A stretch of 64,000 nt of DNA from Streptomyces olindensis (GTDB lineage Bacteria; Actinomycetota; Actinomycetes; Streptomycetales; Streptomycetaceae): contig JJOH01000019.1 of NCBI GenBank assembly GCA_000696115.1, positions 372,001 to 436,000 of the forward strand, written 5' to 3'. How positions within the stretch are numbered: the first letter of the stretch is position 1; each line of letters begins with the position of its first letter. The notes under the pieces are model-generated. The model saw only the letters and a program-made list of their open reading frames with translations, was not told the DNA's origin and did no database searches. The position numbers and the translations under genes are program-made. Positions 16,285 to 24,478 of this stretch are shown piece by piece.

Positions 16285-16324
16285 CGGCGTACTGGCGCAC
16301 CGGCGTACTGGCGCACCGGCGTAC
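16285..16324. repeat. 16-bp tandem repeat, 2.5 copies
   Basis: Unit CGGCGTACTGGCGCAC occurs at 16285-16300 and 16301-16316 with a half copy to 16324. It lies in the 260-bp spacer upstream of the ECF sigma gene. Apart from this repeat I see nothing in the spacer. Copy number may vary between strains. Confidence 0.8.
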
Positions 16325-16380
16325 GGGGGAACGACCGAGACCGGGGCGCACACGGGCCGCCCCGGGATGACCGGCTGCCG

Positions 16381-17040
16381 TCAGGCGGCAGCGGCCCCCG
16401 CCGGTGGCCCCCGGGAGGTGATCGCGTGGACGAGGAGGGAGAGGCGCGGCGCCCGGTCCGAAGACGGCCGCCCGACCCGCACGGGCGGGGGCGGCGGCGT
16501 CGGCGGGGCGAGCAGGAGCCGCAGGGGCGCGGCGAGCCGGCCGCCCACGGCGCGCAGCAGCCGGAAGGCGGCCCGCTCGCCGTGGCCCAGCCACAGTCCG
16601 CACAGCAGGGCGGCCAGGAGGTGGGCGGCGAGCATGCCGAGGGAGGAGTCCCCGCCGGGGGTGTGCCCCATGTGCCCCATGTGCTGGGACATGGACTCCA
16701 TGGATGCCGTGCCGTGTCCCATGGCACCCATGTCCATGGAGTGGGCGCCCGGGGAGGACGCGTCGGTCGCCGGCCCGGTGCCCGGCGCCCGCGGTGCGAG
16801 CGAGAACGCCGAGTGCAGGGCCGTCTGGACGGCCACGGCGACGGCGACCACGAGCCGCAGGCCGCGCTCGCGGCCCGCCAGGCACCAGCCCGCCACACCC
16901 GTGACGGCCCAGCCGGCCACCAGGGCCGGCAGGGGCACGTGGTCGCCGGACATCATGACGTGGCCCAGGGCGGCGAGCACGACACAGACGGCCGCGAACA
17001 CCGCGGCCCGTATCGCGCGAGCACACCGCCCAGCTGTCAT
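16381..17040 (-). CDS. Met/His-rich multi-pass membrane protein of unknown function
   Basis: A 219-residue protein with hydrophobic helices near residues 12-32, 36-55, 60-78 and 133-150 and a proline-rich, charged tail. Between helices three and four lies a loop unusually rich in Met and His (about residues 96-125, including SMDMGAMGHG and MSQHMGHMGH). Such loops often bind Cu(I) or Cu(II). ATG 17040 is preceded by GAGGATGAGG. It is co-directional with the ECF sigma gene downstream. A copper role is an inference from composition, mildly supported by a copper-repressor-like operator 1.8 kb away. I do not recognise a named family. Confidence 0.7.
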   Translation of the reverse strand: MTAGRCARAIRAAVFAAVCVVLAALGHVMMSGDHVPLPALVAGWAVTGVAGWCLAGRERGLRLVVAVAVAVQTALHSAFSLAPRAPGTGPATDASSPGAHSMDMGAMGHGTASMESMSQHMGHMGHTPGGDSSLGMLAAHLLAALLCGLWLGHGERAAFRLLRAVGGRLAAPLRLLLAPPTPPPPPVRVGRPSSDRAPRLSLLVHAITSRGPPAGAAAA

Positions 17041-17184
17041 GGCGCCTCATCCTCGCATCCGGCCCCGCCCCCGTCGCCCATGAGTACGAACATCGCCCCG
17101 GCCGTTCACTCAATCCGCGAGATGTGATCCAGGCCACTGCCGAGGAATCGGTGCCTCCGGTCGGGCCACGGCAGAATCCGGGGC

Positions 17185-18314
17185 GTGGAGATCACCGCGC
17201 AGGAGCTCAACCGGGCCACCCTCGGACGGCAGTTGCTGCTGGGCCGGGAGGCGAGGGAGGCCGGGGAGGCCGTGCGGCGTGTGGTGGCGCTCCAGGCGCA
17301 GCATGCCGCTTCGCCGTACCTGGCCCTGTGGAACCGGCTGGCCGACTTCGATCCGGCCGAGCTGGACGCCGCGTTCGCGCGGGGGACGGTGGTCAGGGCG
17401 ACCCTGATGCGGATCACACTGCACGCGGTCCACGCGGACGACTACCAGGTGTTCCGGGAGGCGATGCAGCAGACGCTGTACGCCGCACGCCTCGGGCACC
17501 GGTTCGCCGGGGCGGGTCTCACGCCGGCCGACGGCGAGGCGCTCGTCCCGGAGCTGCTGGACTTCGCCGACCGGCCGCGGAGCTGCAGGAGTGGCTGGAG
17601 AAGCGGGTCGGGAGCGAGAAGAAGGCCGGCGCGTGGTGGGGGCTGAAGGCGTACGCGCCGTTGTTCCACGTCCCGACCGGCGGGCCGTGGTCCTTCGGCC
17701 CCCGGGCGTCGTTCACGGCGGCGCGGACCGGTCCCCCGCTCCGGGGGCGGGTGACGGTGCCGGAGTCGCTGCGACAGCTGGTCCTGCGCCATCTGCGGGC
17801 TTTCGGTCCGGCGTCGGTGGCGGACGTGGCGCAGTTCGCCATGGTGCCGCGGCAGCCGGTGCGGCAGGCGCTGCACGCGCTGGCCGACGCCGTGGAGCAG
17901 CTGACGGGCCCGGACGGGACCGTCCTGTACGACGTGCCGGGCGCCCCGCGGCCGCCCGCGGACACTCCGGCTCCGCCCCGGCTCATGGCCATGTGGGACA
18001 GCGTTCTGCTGGCCCACGCCGACCGCAGCCGGGTGATTCCGCCGGAGTATCGCCGTCTGGTGATCCGGGTGAACGGCGACGTGCTGCCCACACTGCTGGT
18101 CGACGGCCGGGTCGCCGGCGTGTGGCGCGCGGTGGACGGCGGCATCGAGGCCACGGCCTTCCACGAACTGCCGCCCGCCGCGTGGGACGGACTCGCCGCG
18201 GAGGCCGCGTCCTTGACGCGCCTGCTGTCCGGCCGCGACAGCGAGGTCTATCGCCGCTACCACCACTGGTGGCCCAAGCTCCCCGACGGGCAGGTACGCC
18301 TGCTCAAGGGCTGA
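17185..18314 (+). pseudogene. winged-helix DNA-binding (HTH_42 / AlkZ-like) protein, frameshifted
   Basis: The N-terminal half (frame from GTG 17185, about 128 residues) contains VVALQAQHAASPYLALW, with the QxQ motif of the AlkZ-like HTH_42 family. The C-terminal half (from ELQEWLEKRVG to the stop at 18314) is in the -1 frame and continues the same family through a winged-helix region (LRQLVLRHLRAFGPASVADV) to the end. The switch lies at about 17565-17585; one missing base would restore a single protein of about 376 residues. Family members are DNA glycosylase-like or uncharacterised. This is either a true pseudogene or a sequencing error. Confidence 0.75.
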
Positions 18315-18352
18315 GCACCGGACGCGCGGGGGCTGAGCGCGGACGCCGTCGC

Positions 18353-18395
18353 GTCAGTGGTGGGCGTGGCGCCGTCCCGTCAGTGGTGGGCGTGG
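18353..18395. repeat. 17-bp direct repeat at the 3' end of the DUF4396 gene
   Basis: GTCAGTGGTGGGCGTGG occurs at 18353-18369 and again at 18379-18395. The second copy contains the stop codon and last codons of the DUF4396-type gene, so the first looks like a duplicated gene end. Confidence 0.75.
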
Positions 18396-18862
18396 ACGAC
18401 GGCGTGACCCCTGCCCCGGCCGATCATCCACTTGTTGACCGGGGTCGTGATCACGAAGGCGACGGCGAATCCGCCCAGCAGCGCCGACCAGAACAGCGTG
18501 TCCGTCAGATGGGCGTCCATCGCGCCCGGGGTCAGGGCGATGATCGCGTTGTCGACGAACTCCATCACCGTGATCGAGACCGTGTCCGCGGCCAGCGCGG
18601 CCTTGATCGCCGCCCCGAGTCCGAGGCCGGCCCGCAGGACCGCAGGACCGCGAACAGGGTGAACGAGTAGCCGAAGAGGAACGCCAGCCCGATCGCCAGC
18701 ACCACGGTGGGCAGGTTGCCCCATCCCAGCGCGGTGCCGATCACCATGCCGAGGATCTCGCCGATCGCACACCCGGTCAGACAGTGCAGCGTCGCCTTCA
18801 CGGCGGTCCCCCAGGACGCCGCCCCGTGTGTGCTTCGCAGGTTCGTGAGTGGTGTGGTCCAT
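18380..18862 (-). pseudogene. DUF4396-type membrane protein gene, broken by an 8-bp duplication
   Basis: Read with corrections, the product starts MDHTTHE (ATG 18862), then gives ATLHCLTGCAIGEILGMVIG, a hydrophobic helix, FAVLRAGLGLGAAIKAALAA, and an end MIGRGRGHAVVHAHH: a DUF4396-like membrane protein of about 155 residues. As sequenced, an exact tandem duplication of CGCAGGAC (18633-18648) shifts the frame in the middle, and a second +1 shift is needed near 18821-18832 unless translation starts at GTG 18801. A copper-repressor-like palindrome sits just upstream. Families of this type often occur with heavy-metal genes; the function is not established. Confidence 0.75.
18633..18648. repeat. 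8-bp tandem duplication disrupting the DUF4396 gene
   Basis: CGCAGGAC CGCAGGAC. Removing one copy joins the two halves of the DUF4396-type reading frame exactly (FAVLRAGLGLG), so the second copy is an insertion of 8 bases. Confidence 0.85.
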
Positions 18863-18873
18863 GACTCCGGGCA

Positions 18874-18892
18874 TATACCCCCCAGGGGTATA
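18874..18892. promoter_or_regulatory. CsoR-like (Cu(I) repressor) operator palindrome
   Basis: TATACCCCCCAGGGGTATA is a near-perfect 19-bp palindrome with the C-tract/G-tract between TATA ends seen in actinobacterial CsoR-family operators. It lies 12 bp upstream of the DUF4396-type ATG and 38 bp upstream of the divergent SDR start, so it could control both. CsoR itself is not in the window. Confidence 0.65.
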
Positions 18893-18916
18893 GCGCCAGG
18901 GGTGAGGAAAACGATC

Positions 18917-18922
18917 TAGAGT
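18917..18922 (+). promoter_or_regulatory. -10 box of a probable leaderless SDR transcript
   Basis: TAGAGT (18917-18922) ends 7 bases before ATG 18930 and no ribosome site precedes that ATG. This is the geometry of a leaderless transcript. No good -35 is visible; the CsoR-like palindrome lies where regulators would act. Confidence 0.4.
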
Positions 18923-18929
18923 GCTCGCC

Positions 18930-19736
18930 ATGACGACACAGCCGCCGCGGTCGACCCGGCAGACGCAGGCCTATCTCTCCGAGTTGTTCTCCCTGGAGGG
19001 CCGGGTCGCGGTGGTCACGGGTGGCAGTTCCGGCATCGGCCGCGCCATCGCCGGGGCCCTCGCGCGGGCCGGGGCGAGCGTCGTGGTCGTCGCCCGCACC
19101 GAGGCCGGCCTGACCGCGACGGTCGAGGAACTGACCGCTCAGGGCTGCCGCGCCGCCCGGGTCAGCGCGGACCTGAGCACGCGCGAGGGGGTGCGGACGG
19201 CCGCCGAGCGGGCGGTCGAGGCGTTCGGGGAGCCCGACATCCTCGTCAACAGCGCCGGCATCAACCTGCGTCCGCCGATGGACGAGCTCACCGAGGACGT
19301 CTGGGACGCCACGATGGCCGTCAACCTGGAGGCGCCCTTCCTGCTGGGGCAGCGCTTCGGCCCCGGCATGGCGGAGCGCGGGTACGGGCGGATCCTGCAC
19401 ATCAGCTCGCAGCAGGCGCACCGGGCGTTCGTCCAGAGCGGCGCCTACGGCGCCTCCAAGGGCGGGCTGGAGGCGCTGGCGCGATCCCAGGCCGAGGCGT
19501 GGTCGCCGCGCGGCGTCACCTGCAACGTGCTGGTGCCGGGCTTCGTCATGACACCGCTCAACGCGCGGCTGTCGTCGGACCCGGAGAAGGTGGCCGCCCT
19601 CGCCGCCCGCACGTTGATCGGGCGCAACGGCCTGGCCGAGGACTTCGCGGGCGCGGCCGTCTTCCTGGCGAGCCCGGCCGCGTCCTACGTCACCGGGCAG
19701 TCGGTCTTCGTCGACGGCGGGCTGTCCGTCCACTGA
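18930..19736 (+). CDS. short-chain dehydrogenase/reductase (SDR), gluconate 5-dehydrogenase-like
   Basis: A 268-residue classical SDR. It has the NAD(P) motif VTGGSSGIGRAIA, the NSAG motif (ILVNSAGINL), the catalytic Ser in HISSQQAH, and Tyr/Lys in GAYGASKGG. The C-terminal YVTGQSVFVDGG is standard for Rossmann SDRs. ATG 18930 is chosen over GTG 18921 because a -10-like TAGAGT ends 7 bases before it, implying leaderless translation. It is divergent from the DUF4396-type gene. Substrate unknown. Confidence 0.9.
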   Translation: MTTQPPRSTRQTQAYLSELFSLEGRVAVVTGGSSGIGRAIAGALARAGASVVVVARTEAGLTATVEELTAQGCRAARVSADLSTREGVRTAAERAVEAFGEPDILVNSAGINLRPPMDELTEDVWDATMAVNLEAPFLLGQRFGPGMAERGYGRILHISSQQAHRAFVQSGAYGASKGGLEALARSQAEAWSPRGVTCNVLVPGFVMTPLNARLSSDPEKVAALAARTLIGRNGLAEDFAGAAVFLASPAASYVTGQSVFVDGGLSVH

Positions 19737-19751
19737 CGCGCCCCCGGCCGG

Positions 19752-20618
19752 TCAGCCCGCGGACGGGCCCTTCCCCCACACGAAGACCTCCGTGCTCGGG
19801 CCCCGTTCGGAGAACCGGCCCGACGCGGAGGCCTCCCGCAGCAGCCGGCGCAGGTCCGCCTCGAAGGCGTCCCGGCGCCCTTCGAACAGGTGCGGAGCCG
19901 AGAACGACATCGAGAACACCCAGGCGACGATGTCGTCGACGCTCCGCTCCAGCGCCTGCCCGCCCGGCACGACGAGCCGCCGGGGGCCGGTGAAGCCCGC
20001 CCGGGCGAACACCTCGGCCTCTCCGCCCGGCGTCCCTCCCGGCAGCACCCCGCGGCCCGCTCGCCGCACCGGCCCCAGGTAGTGCCTGACCAGTTCGTCG
20101 ACCGCCGTGTAGGGGACCGCCGGGTGCGGCAGGCCGTCGACGGTCCGGGCCTCCGTCTTCAGGTCGGAGATGTGCACGAGGGCACCGCCGGGCCGGAGCA
20201 TGGCGCGGACGGTCGCCGCGACCAGGTCGCGGTCCATCCAGTGGAAGGACTGGCCGAAGACGGCGACGGAGAACGTGCCGAGCCCCGCCGGCAGGGCTTC
20301 CGCGCGGGCCCGCACCCACCGGGCCTTGTCCGCGACGCCCCGGTCGGCGGCTCCGCGTGCGGCTTCGGCGATCATGCCCCCGTCCGGGTCCACGCCGACG
20401 ACCTCGCCGAACAGATGCGCGAGGCGCAGCGCGATGATCCCCGGCCCGCAGCCCACGTCGAGGAGGCGCCCCCGCCCGTCGAGCCGCAGCGCCTCGGCGA
20501 GCGCGTCCGCCAGTCCGGGGGCGTACGGCAGCCGCCCCCGCTCGTAGTAGGCGGCGGTCCCCGAGAACAACGTCTCGTCCCATTCCCAGTCGGCGACCAC
20601 GCCGCCCACCACCCTCAC
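19752..20618 (-). CDS. class I SAM-dependent methyltransferase
   Basis: About 288 residues. Motif I is GRLLDVGCGPGIIALRLA and the following acidic residue is in VVGVDPDGGM; the post-I region is FSVAVFGQSFHWMDRD, typical of the UbiE/Methyltransf_11 group. The C-terminal third is a variable acceptor domain. The start is uncertain: the frame is open to 20792, and GTG 20618 (VRVVGGVVADWEW) is the most plausible, with GTG 20600 an alternative. It is convergent with the SDR gene, 15 bp away. Acceptor substrate unknown. Confidence 0.82.
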   Translation of the reverse strand: MRVVGGVVADWEWDETLFSGTAAYYERGRLPYAPGLADALAEALRLDGRGRLLDVGCGPGIIALRLAHLFGEVVGVDPDGGMIAEAARGAADRGVADKARWVRARAEALPAGLGTFSVAVFGQSFHWMDRDLVAATVRAMLRPGGALVHISDLKTEARTVDGLPHPAVPYTAVDELVRHYLGPVRRAGRGVLPGGTPGGEAEVFARAGFTGPRRLVVPGGQALERSVDDIVAWVFSMSFSAPHLFEGRRDAFEADLRRLLREASASGRFSERGPSTEVFVWGKGPSAG

Positions 20619-20781
20619 CGCAAGAGATCCACCACCCGGCCGGGCGACGGGCCTGATTTTTCCACGGCCGTGGGGCCGACCGGGCCGCACCGACCGGTCC
20701 ACCGGGGACGCGGCCGACGGGCGAGTGTCAGTGCCCGGTGCCACGCTGGGCAGACAGGACCCGCGGAAGGGATGCATCACC

Positions 20782-21579
20782 ATGATCACCACGGAGTACG
20801 CCCCCGGTTCCCCCTGCTGGCTCGACCTCGGCGCTCCGGACGTCCCGGCCGCCGCGGCCTTCTACGGCGCGGTGCTCGGCTGGGAGTACGAGTCCATGGG
20901 CGAGAGCGAGGACTTCGAAGGGGGGATGTTCAAGAAGGACGGCAAGATCGTCGCCGGACTCGGCAAGCTCACCGAGGAGGGCGCCCGCTCGGCCTGGATG
21001 CTCTACTACTGCGTCACGGACGCGGACGCCACGACCCAGGCCGTGCAACAGGCGGGCGGCACCGTGCGGGTGGCGCCGATGGACCTCGACGAGTGGGGCC
21101 GCATGGCGCAGTTCAGCGACCCCCTGGGCGGCCAGTTCGCCGTCTGGCAGCCGGGGACGAACCGGGGCATGGAACTGGTGGACCAGCCGGGCTCGCTGTC
21201 GTGGGTGGAGCTGTACACGAGCGACGCCGCGGCGGCGAAGGAGTTCTACGGCGGGCTCTTCGGCTGGCAGTTCAGCGACATGCCGCTGCCCGGCGGCGGG
21301 GGCACGTACACCCTCATCACCCCCGCGGGCCTGCCCGAGGAGCGGATGCACGGCGGTCTCATGGAGTTGGGCAAGGAGAACCTCTCGCTGGCGAACGGAC
21401 ACCCGTACTGGCACCCGGTCTTCGCGGTCGACGACTGCGACGCCGCGGTGGCCAGGGTCAGGGAGAACGGCGGCAGCGTGCAGATGGGCCCCGAGGACGC
21501 GGAGGGCGTCGGCCGGCTGGCCGTCTGTCTCGACCCGGCGAACGCGGACTTCGTGGTGCTCACCCCGGCGGAGGGCTGA
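20782..21579 (+). CDS. two-domain VOC (glyoxalase/bleomycin-resistance fold) family protein
   Basis: A 265-residue protein made of two vicinal-oxygen-chelate modules. The first runs about residues 8-125 (CWLDLGAPDVPAAAAFYGAV and later PLGGQFAVWQP); the second about 137-262 (WVELYTSDAAAAKEFYGGLF and DPANADFVVL). GGAAGG precedes ATG 20782. Streptomyces proteins of this layout are usually annotated as hydroxylases or glyoxalases by similarity alone, and no metal ligand set can be assigned safely. It stands alone between divergent and convergent genes. Confidence 0.85.
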   Translation: MITTEYAPGSPCWLDLGAPDVPAAAAFYGAVLGWEYESMGESEDFEGGMFKKDGKIVAGLGKLTEEGARSAWMLYYCVTDADATTQAVQQAGGTVRVAPMDLDEWGRMAQFSDPLGGQFAVWQPGTNRGMELVDQPGSLSWVELYTSDAAAAKEFYGGLFGWQFSDMPLPGGGGTYTLITPAGLPEERMHGGLMELGKENLSLANGHPYWHPVFAVDDCDAAVARVRENGGSVQMGPEDAEGVGRLAVCLDPANADFVVLTPAEG

Positions 21580-21589
21580 GCCGGCCGCG

Positions 21590-21877
21590 TCACCACCAGC
21601 GGTGGCAATCCCCGGCGATGCGCCGGTTCCCGAGCGGCTGCACGGCACGGGCGTTGCCCTGCCTGAAGAGGCTCCGGTAGTGCGCCGGCGCGGCGGCGGA
21701 CGCCTGCACCGGGTGGGTGAGCGCCGACCAGCGCACTCCGGTGGCGTAAGGGCAGGTGGTGGTGGAACCGAGGTAGCGGTACGACTCGGTGCAGGGCGGC
21801 AGCAGCACGTCGAGCGCCCCGTCGGGCACGGGCCAGGGCTCCTCGCAACGGCGAGCCGTGCCGGATGCCGCAGGCAC
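21590..21877 (-). CDS. small hypothetical protein
   Basis: A 95-residue frame with strong G/C third-position bias and a plausible composition (TESYRYLGSTTTCPYATGVR, ending CHRWW). It has four Cys and several aromatic residues. The first 15 codons look poor. An overlapping frame starting near 21920 (VSLTAPTQPAVDAPPLCLRH) looks more like a natural N-terminus, so the gene may be longer and frameshifted near 21850. It ends 10 bp after the convergent VOC gene. I do not recognise a family. Confidence 0.4.
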   Translation of the reverse strand: MPAASGTARRCEEPWPVPDGALDVLLPPCTESYRYLGSTTTCPYATGVRWSALTHPVQASAAAPAHYRSLFRQGNARAVQPLGNRRIAGDCHRWW

Positions 21878-22010
21878 AGCGGCGGCGCGTCGACCGCGGG
21901 CTGCGTGGGGGCGGTGAGAGACACGGGCGGGCCCCCTCGGGCTGAGGGCGACGCGCTGATGGGCTGATGGGCGTCGGCGGCCCCCGGTCCGGGCCGAAAA
22001 CCTTCTTGCA

Positions 22011-22016
22011 TATGAT
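22011..22016 (+). promoter_or_regulatory. -10 box of a probable leaderless GNAT transcript
   Basis: TATGAT (22011-22016) ends 6 bases before ATG 22023, and no ribosome site is present. A nearly palindromic TTGC...GCAA (22006-22022) brackets the -10 and could be an operator. Confidence 0.45.
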
Positions 22017-22022
22017 GCGCAA

Positions 22023-22559
22023 ATGCGCGACTACACCATCAGGGAAGCCACGGCAGCCGACATCGACGGGGCCCGGGTGGTGATGCTCGACACCGTGTAC
22101 CGGGACTTCGACACGGGGTACGTGCCGCGCTGGCACGCCGACATCATCGACCCGGTGTCGTTCTACGTCGCGCCGCCGCGGCACACGCTCCTGGTGGCCG
22201 TGGACGAGCGCGACGGGACGGTGGCGGCCACGGCGGCGCTGGACGCGCGCGGGCCGGCGCATCCGCCCAACCCGCGCTGGCTGGCCGAGCGGTTCCCCTC
22301 GGGCGAGACCGCGCAACTGCGGCGGGTGTACGTGCGCCCCGAGCACCGGCGGCGGGGCCTGGCCCGGCAACTCGTGGAGGGGCTACTGGAGTTCGCGCGG
22401 GCCGACGGCGGTTACCGGTCCGTCTATCTGCACACGTATCCGCACTCACCCGGCGCCATGGGCCTGTGGCGGGCGCTGGGCAAGGTGCTGTGCGACGAGC
22501 GGGAGGAAGTGCCCGGCGGGGGCAGCGGGGTCGTGCACTTCGAGATCCCCTTCGCCTGA
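22023..22559 (+). CDS. GNAT-family N-acetyltransferase
   Basis: A 178-residue GNAT protein. The acetyl-CoA loop is QLRRVYVRPEHRRRGLARQL, carrying the R-x-x-G-x-A signature, after the beta-strand TAALDARG. The N-terminus (IREATAADIDGARVVML) is typical. Translation appears leaderless, with a TATGAT -10 just upstream of the ATG. It is followed 5-8 bp later by the permease gene, so they may be one unit. Substrate unknown. Confidence 0.88.
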   Translation: MRDYTIREATAADIDGARVVMLDTVYRDFDTGYVPRWHADIIDPVSFYVAPPRHTLLVAVDERDGTVAATAALDARGPAHPPNPRWLAERFPSGETAQLRRVYVRPEHRRRGLARQLVEGLLEFARADGGYRSVYLHTYPHSPGAMGLWRALGKVLCDEREEVPGGGSGVVHFEIPFA

Positions 22560-22567
22560 GCGCAGTG

Positions 22568-24478
22568 GTGTCGACGACCTCCTCCGTGACCAGGGGCCTC
22601 GCCGCCCTGCGCGTCCTCGCGCGGGGCGGTGGCCCGACGCTGCTGTGGCGGGCCGTGCTCACGGCCGCCCTGGTGGGCGCGATCGGGCTGCTGCCGTGGC
22701 TGTCGCGCACCGACCCGGCGCTGACCGTGCTCAAGGCCCGCTCGGCCGACCGCGACCCGACACCCGAGACGCTGCGGGCCGTCCGCGACCAACTCGGCCT
22801 CGACGACGGCCCACCGGCGCTGCTCGGCCGCTGGCTGGGCGGTCTGCTGCACGGGGACGCGGGCACCTCGTGGGTGTCCGGCGCCGAGGTGCTGCCCGAT
22901 GTGCTGCAGGCCCTCGGCGCGTCACTGCTGCTGATGGCAGGGGCCCTCGTGGTCGCGGGGGGCACGGCCGCGGCGGTGTGCGCCCGTATGCTCCGGCTCG
23001 GCTCGCGGGGCCGGCTCGGTACGCGCCGCCCCGGCGGCACGGCGTCCGCCGTGCTGGCGGCCCTGCCCGAGTTCCTCGTCGCCTCGGTGCTGGCCTCCGT
23101 GATCGGCGTACAGCTGGGCTGGCTGCCCGCCTTGGGCTGGTACGGGCCGCAGTGGATGGTGCTGCCCTCGCTGGCCCTCGGCCTGCCCGCCGGGGCGGTC
23201 CTCGGACGGATGCTGGACGACCTGCTGCCCGGCGCGTTCGCCGAGCCGTGGGCGCTGGCCGCGGCGGCGCGCGGGGTACCGCCGAAGTCCGTGGCGCGGC
23301 AGGCGGTGCGGCGCTGCGTGCCCGGGCTGCTGCCGAACCTGGGCCTGTTCGTGGTCGGTCTGACCGGCGGGTCGGTCGCCGTCGAGCAGATCTTCGACAT
23401 CCCGGGCCTGGGCCGGCTCACCCTGCAGTCCGCCCTGGCCCAGGACCTGCCCGTCCTGCAGACCGGCACGCTCGCGCTGGTCCTGCTCGCGGCCGCCGCC
23501 GGGATCCTCGCCCGGCTCACGGCCCGGCTGCTGATCGGGCCCGCGCTGCGCGACGGCGCCCTGCGCTCCCCGCACCCGCCCGGCCGGCGAGTGCCGCGCG
23601 CATTGCCCCTGCTGTACGGGGCGCTGCTCGCCGCCGTCATCGGCCTCGGCCTGCCCCGTGACGCGGTCGCCCTGGACGCCCTGGGCCGGCTGCAAGCCCC
23701 TTCGGCGGCACACCCGTTCGGCACGGACGCGCTCGGCCGGGACGTCCTCGCCCGGGTCTCCCACGGCGCGCTGACCACCCTCGGCACCGCCCTCGCGGTG
23801 AGTGCAGCCGCGCTGTTCGCGGGCCTGCTGCTGGGGCTGCTGCCGAGGCTGTCCGGGCCGCTGGTGGACACGGTCAGCGCCGTACCGCCGGTCCTGGCCG
23901 GTCTGCTCGTCGCCGGCGTCGCGGGCAGCGGCTCCTGGACACCGGCGTTCGCCGTGGGCGTCGTGGCCTGGGCCCCGCTGGCCGCGCACACCTCCTCCCT
24001 GCTGCGCCAGGAGCGCGCGACCACACACCTGGCCGCCACCCGCGCGCTGGGCGCGGGGCGCCCGTACCTGCTGTGGCACGAGCTGCTGCCCGCCGTGCTG
24101 CCGCCGGTGACCCGGCACGCGCTGATCCGGCTGCCCGGCGTCGCGCTGAGCCTCGCGGCGCTCGGCTTCCTCGGCCTGGGCGCACAGCCGCCGTCGCCCG
24201 AGTGGGGCCTGCTGCTCGCCGAGAACCAGCCGTACGCCGAGCGCGCCCCCTGGGCCGTCCTCTTCCCCGCCGCCGTGCTCGCCCTGCTCGGGGCGCTCGC
24301 GGTGACGGCCGCGGGCGGCGTACGGCTGCCCCGGCGGCGCGCGTGGCCCGGCGGCCCGGCCGCACCGCCCGGGGAGCCGGTCGACCCCGCCCCGGGCCCT
24401 CGGCGGAACCACCCCGACGCCCTCCTCGTCCCCGTGTCCTCCTCACCGACGTCCCCCTCACCGACAGAAGAACGATGA
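22568..24478 (+). CDS. fused peptide/nickel-type ABC transporter permease (DppB-DppC in one chain)
   Basis: A 636-residue membrane protein made of two DppB/DppC-like permease halves. Half one (about 20-330) contains the EAA-type loop WALAAAARGVPPKSVARQAV; half two (about 345-610) contains FGTDALGRDVLARVSHGAL and the EAA-type loop HLAATRALGAGRPYLLWHEL. These subunits are normally separate. No ATPase or solute-binding gene is adjacent, so partners must be elsewhere or lost. GTG 22568 (or 22565) lies just after the GNAT stop; the frame runs into the MFS gene with an ATGA overlap. Likely substrates are peptides, nickel or metallophores. Confidence 0.85.
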   Translation: MSTTSSVTRGLAALRVLARGGGPTLLWRAVLTAALVGAIGLLPWLSRTDPALTVLKARSADRDPTPETLRAVRDQLGLDDGPPALLGRWLGGLLHGDAGTSWVSGAEVLPDVLQALGASLLLMAGALVVAGGTAAAVCARMLRLGSRGRLGTRRPGGTASAVLAALPEFLVASVLASVIGVQLGWLPALGWYGPQWMVLPSLALGLPAGAVLGRMLDDLLPGAFAEPWALAAAARGVPPKSVARQAVRRCVPGLLPNLGLFVVGLTGGSVAVEQIFDIPGLGRLTLQSALAQDLPVLQTGTLALVLLAAAAGILARLTARLLIGPALRDGALRSPHPPGRRVPRALPLLYGALLAAVIGLGLPRDAVALDALGRLQAPSAAHPFGTDALGRDVLARVSHGALTTLGTALAVSAAALFAGLLLGLLPRLSGPLVDTVSAVPPVLAGLLVAGVAGSGSWTPAFAVGVVAWAPLAAHTSSLLRQERATTHLAATRALGAGRPYLLWHELLPAVLPPVTRHALIRLPGVALSLAALGFLGLGAQPPSPEWGLLLAENQPYAERAPWAVLFPAAVLALLGALAVTAAGGVRLPRRRAWPGGPAAPPGEPVDPAPGPRRNHPDALLVPVSSSPTSPSPTEER

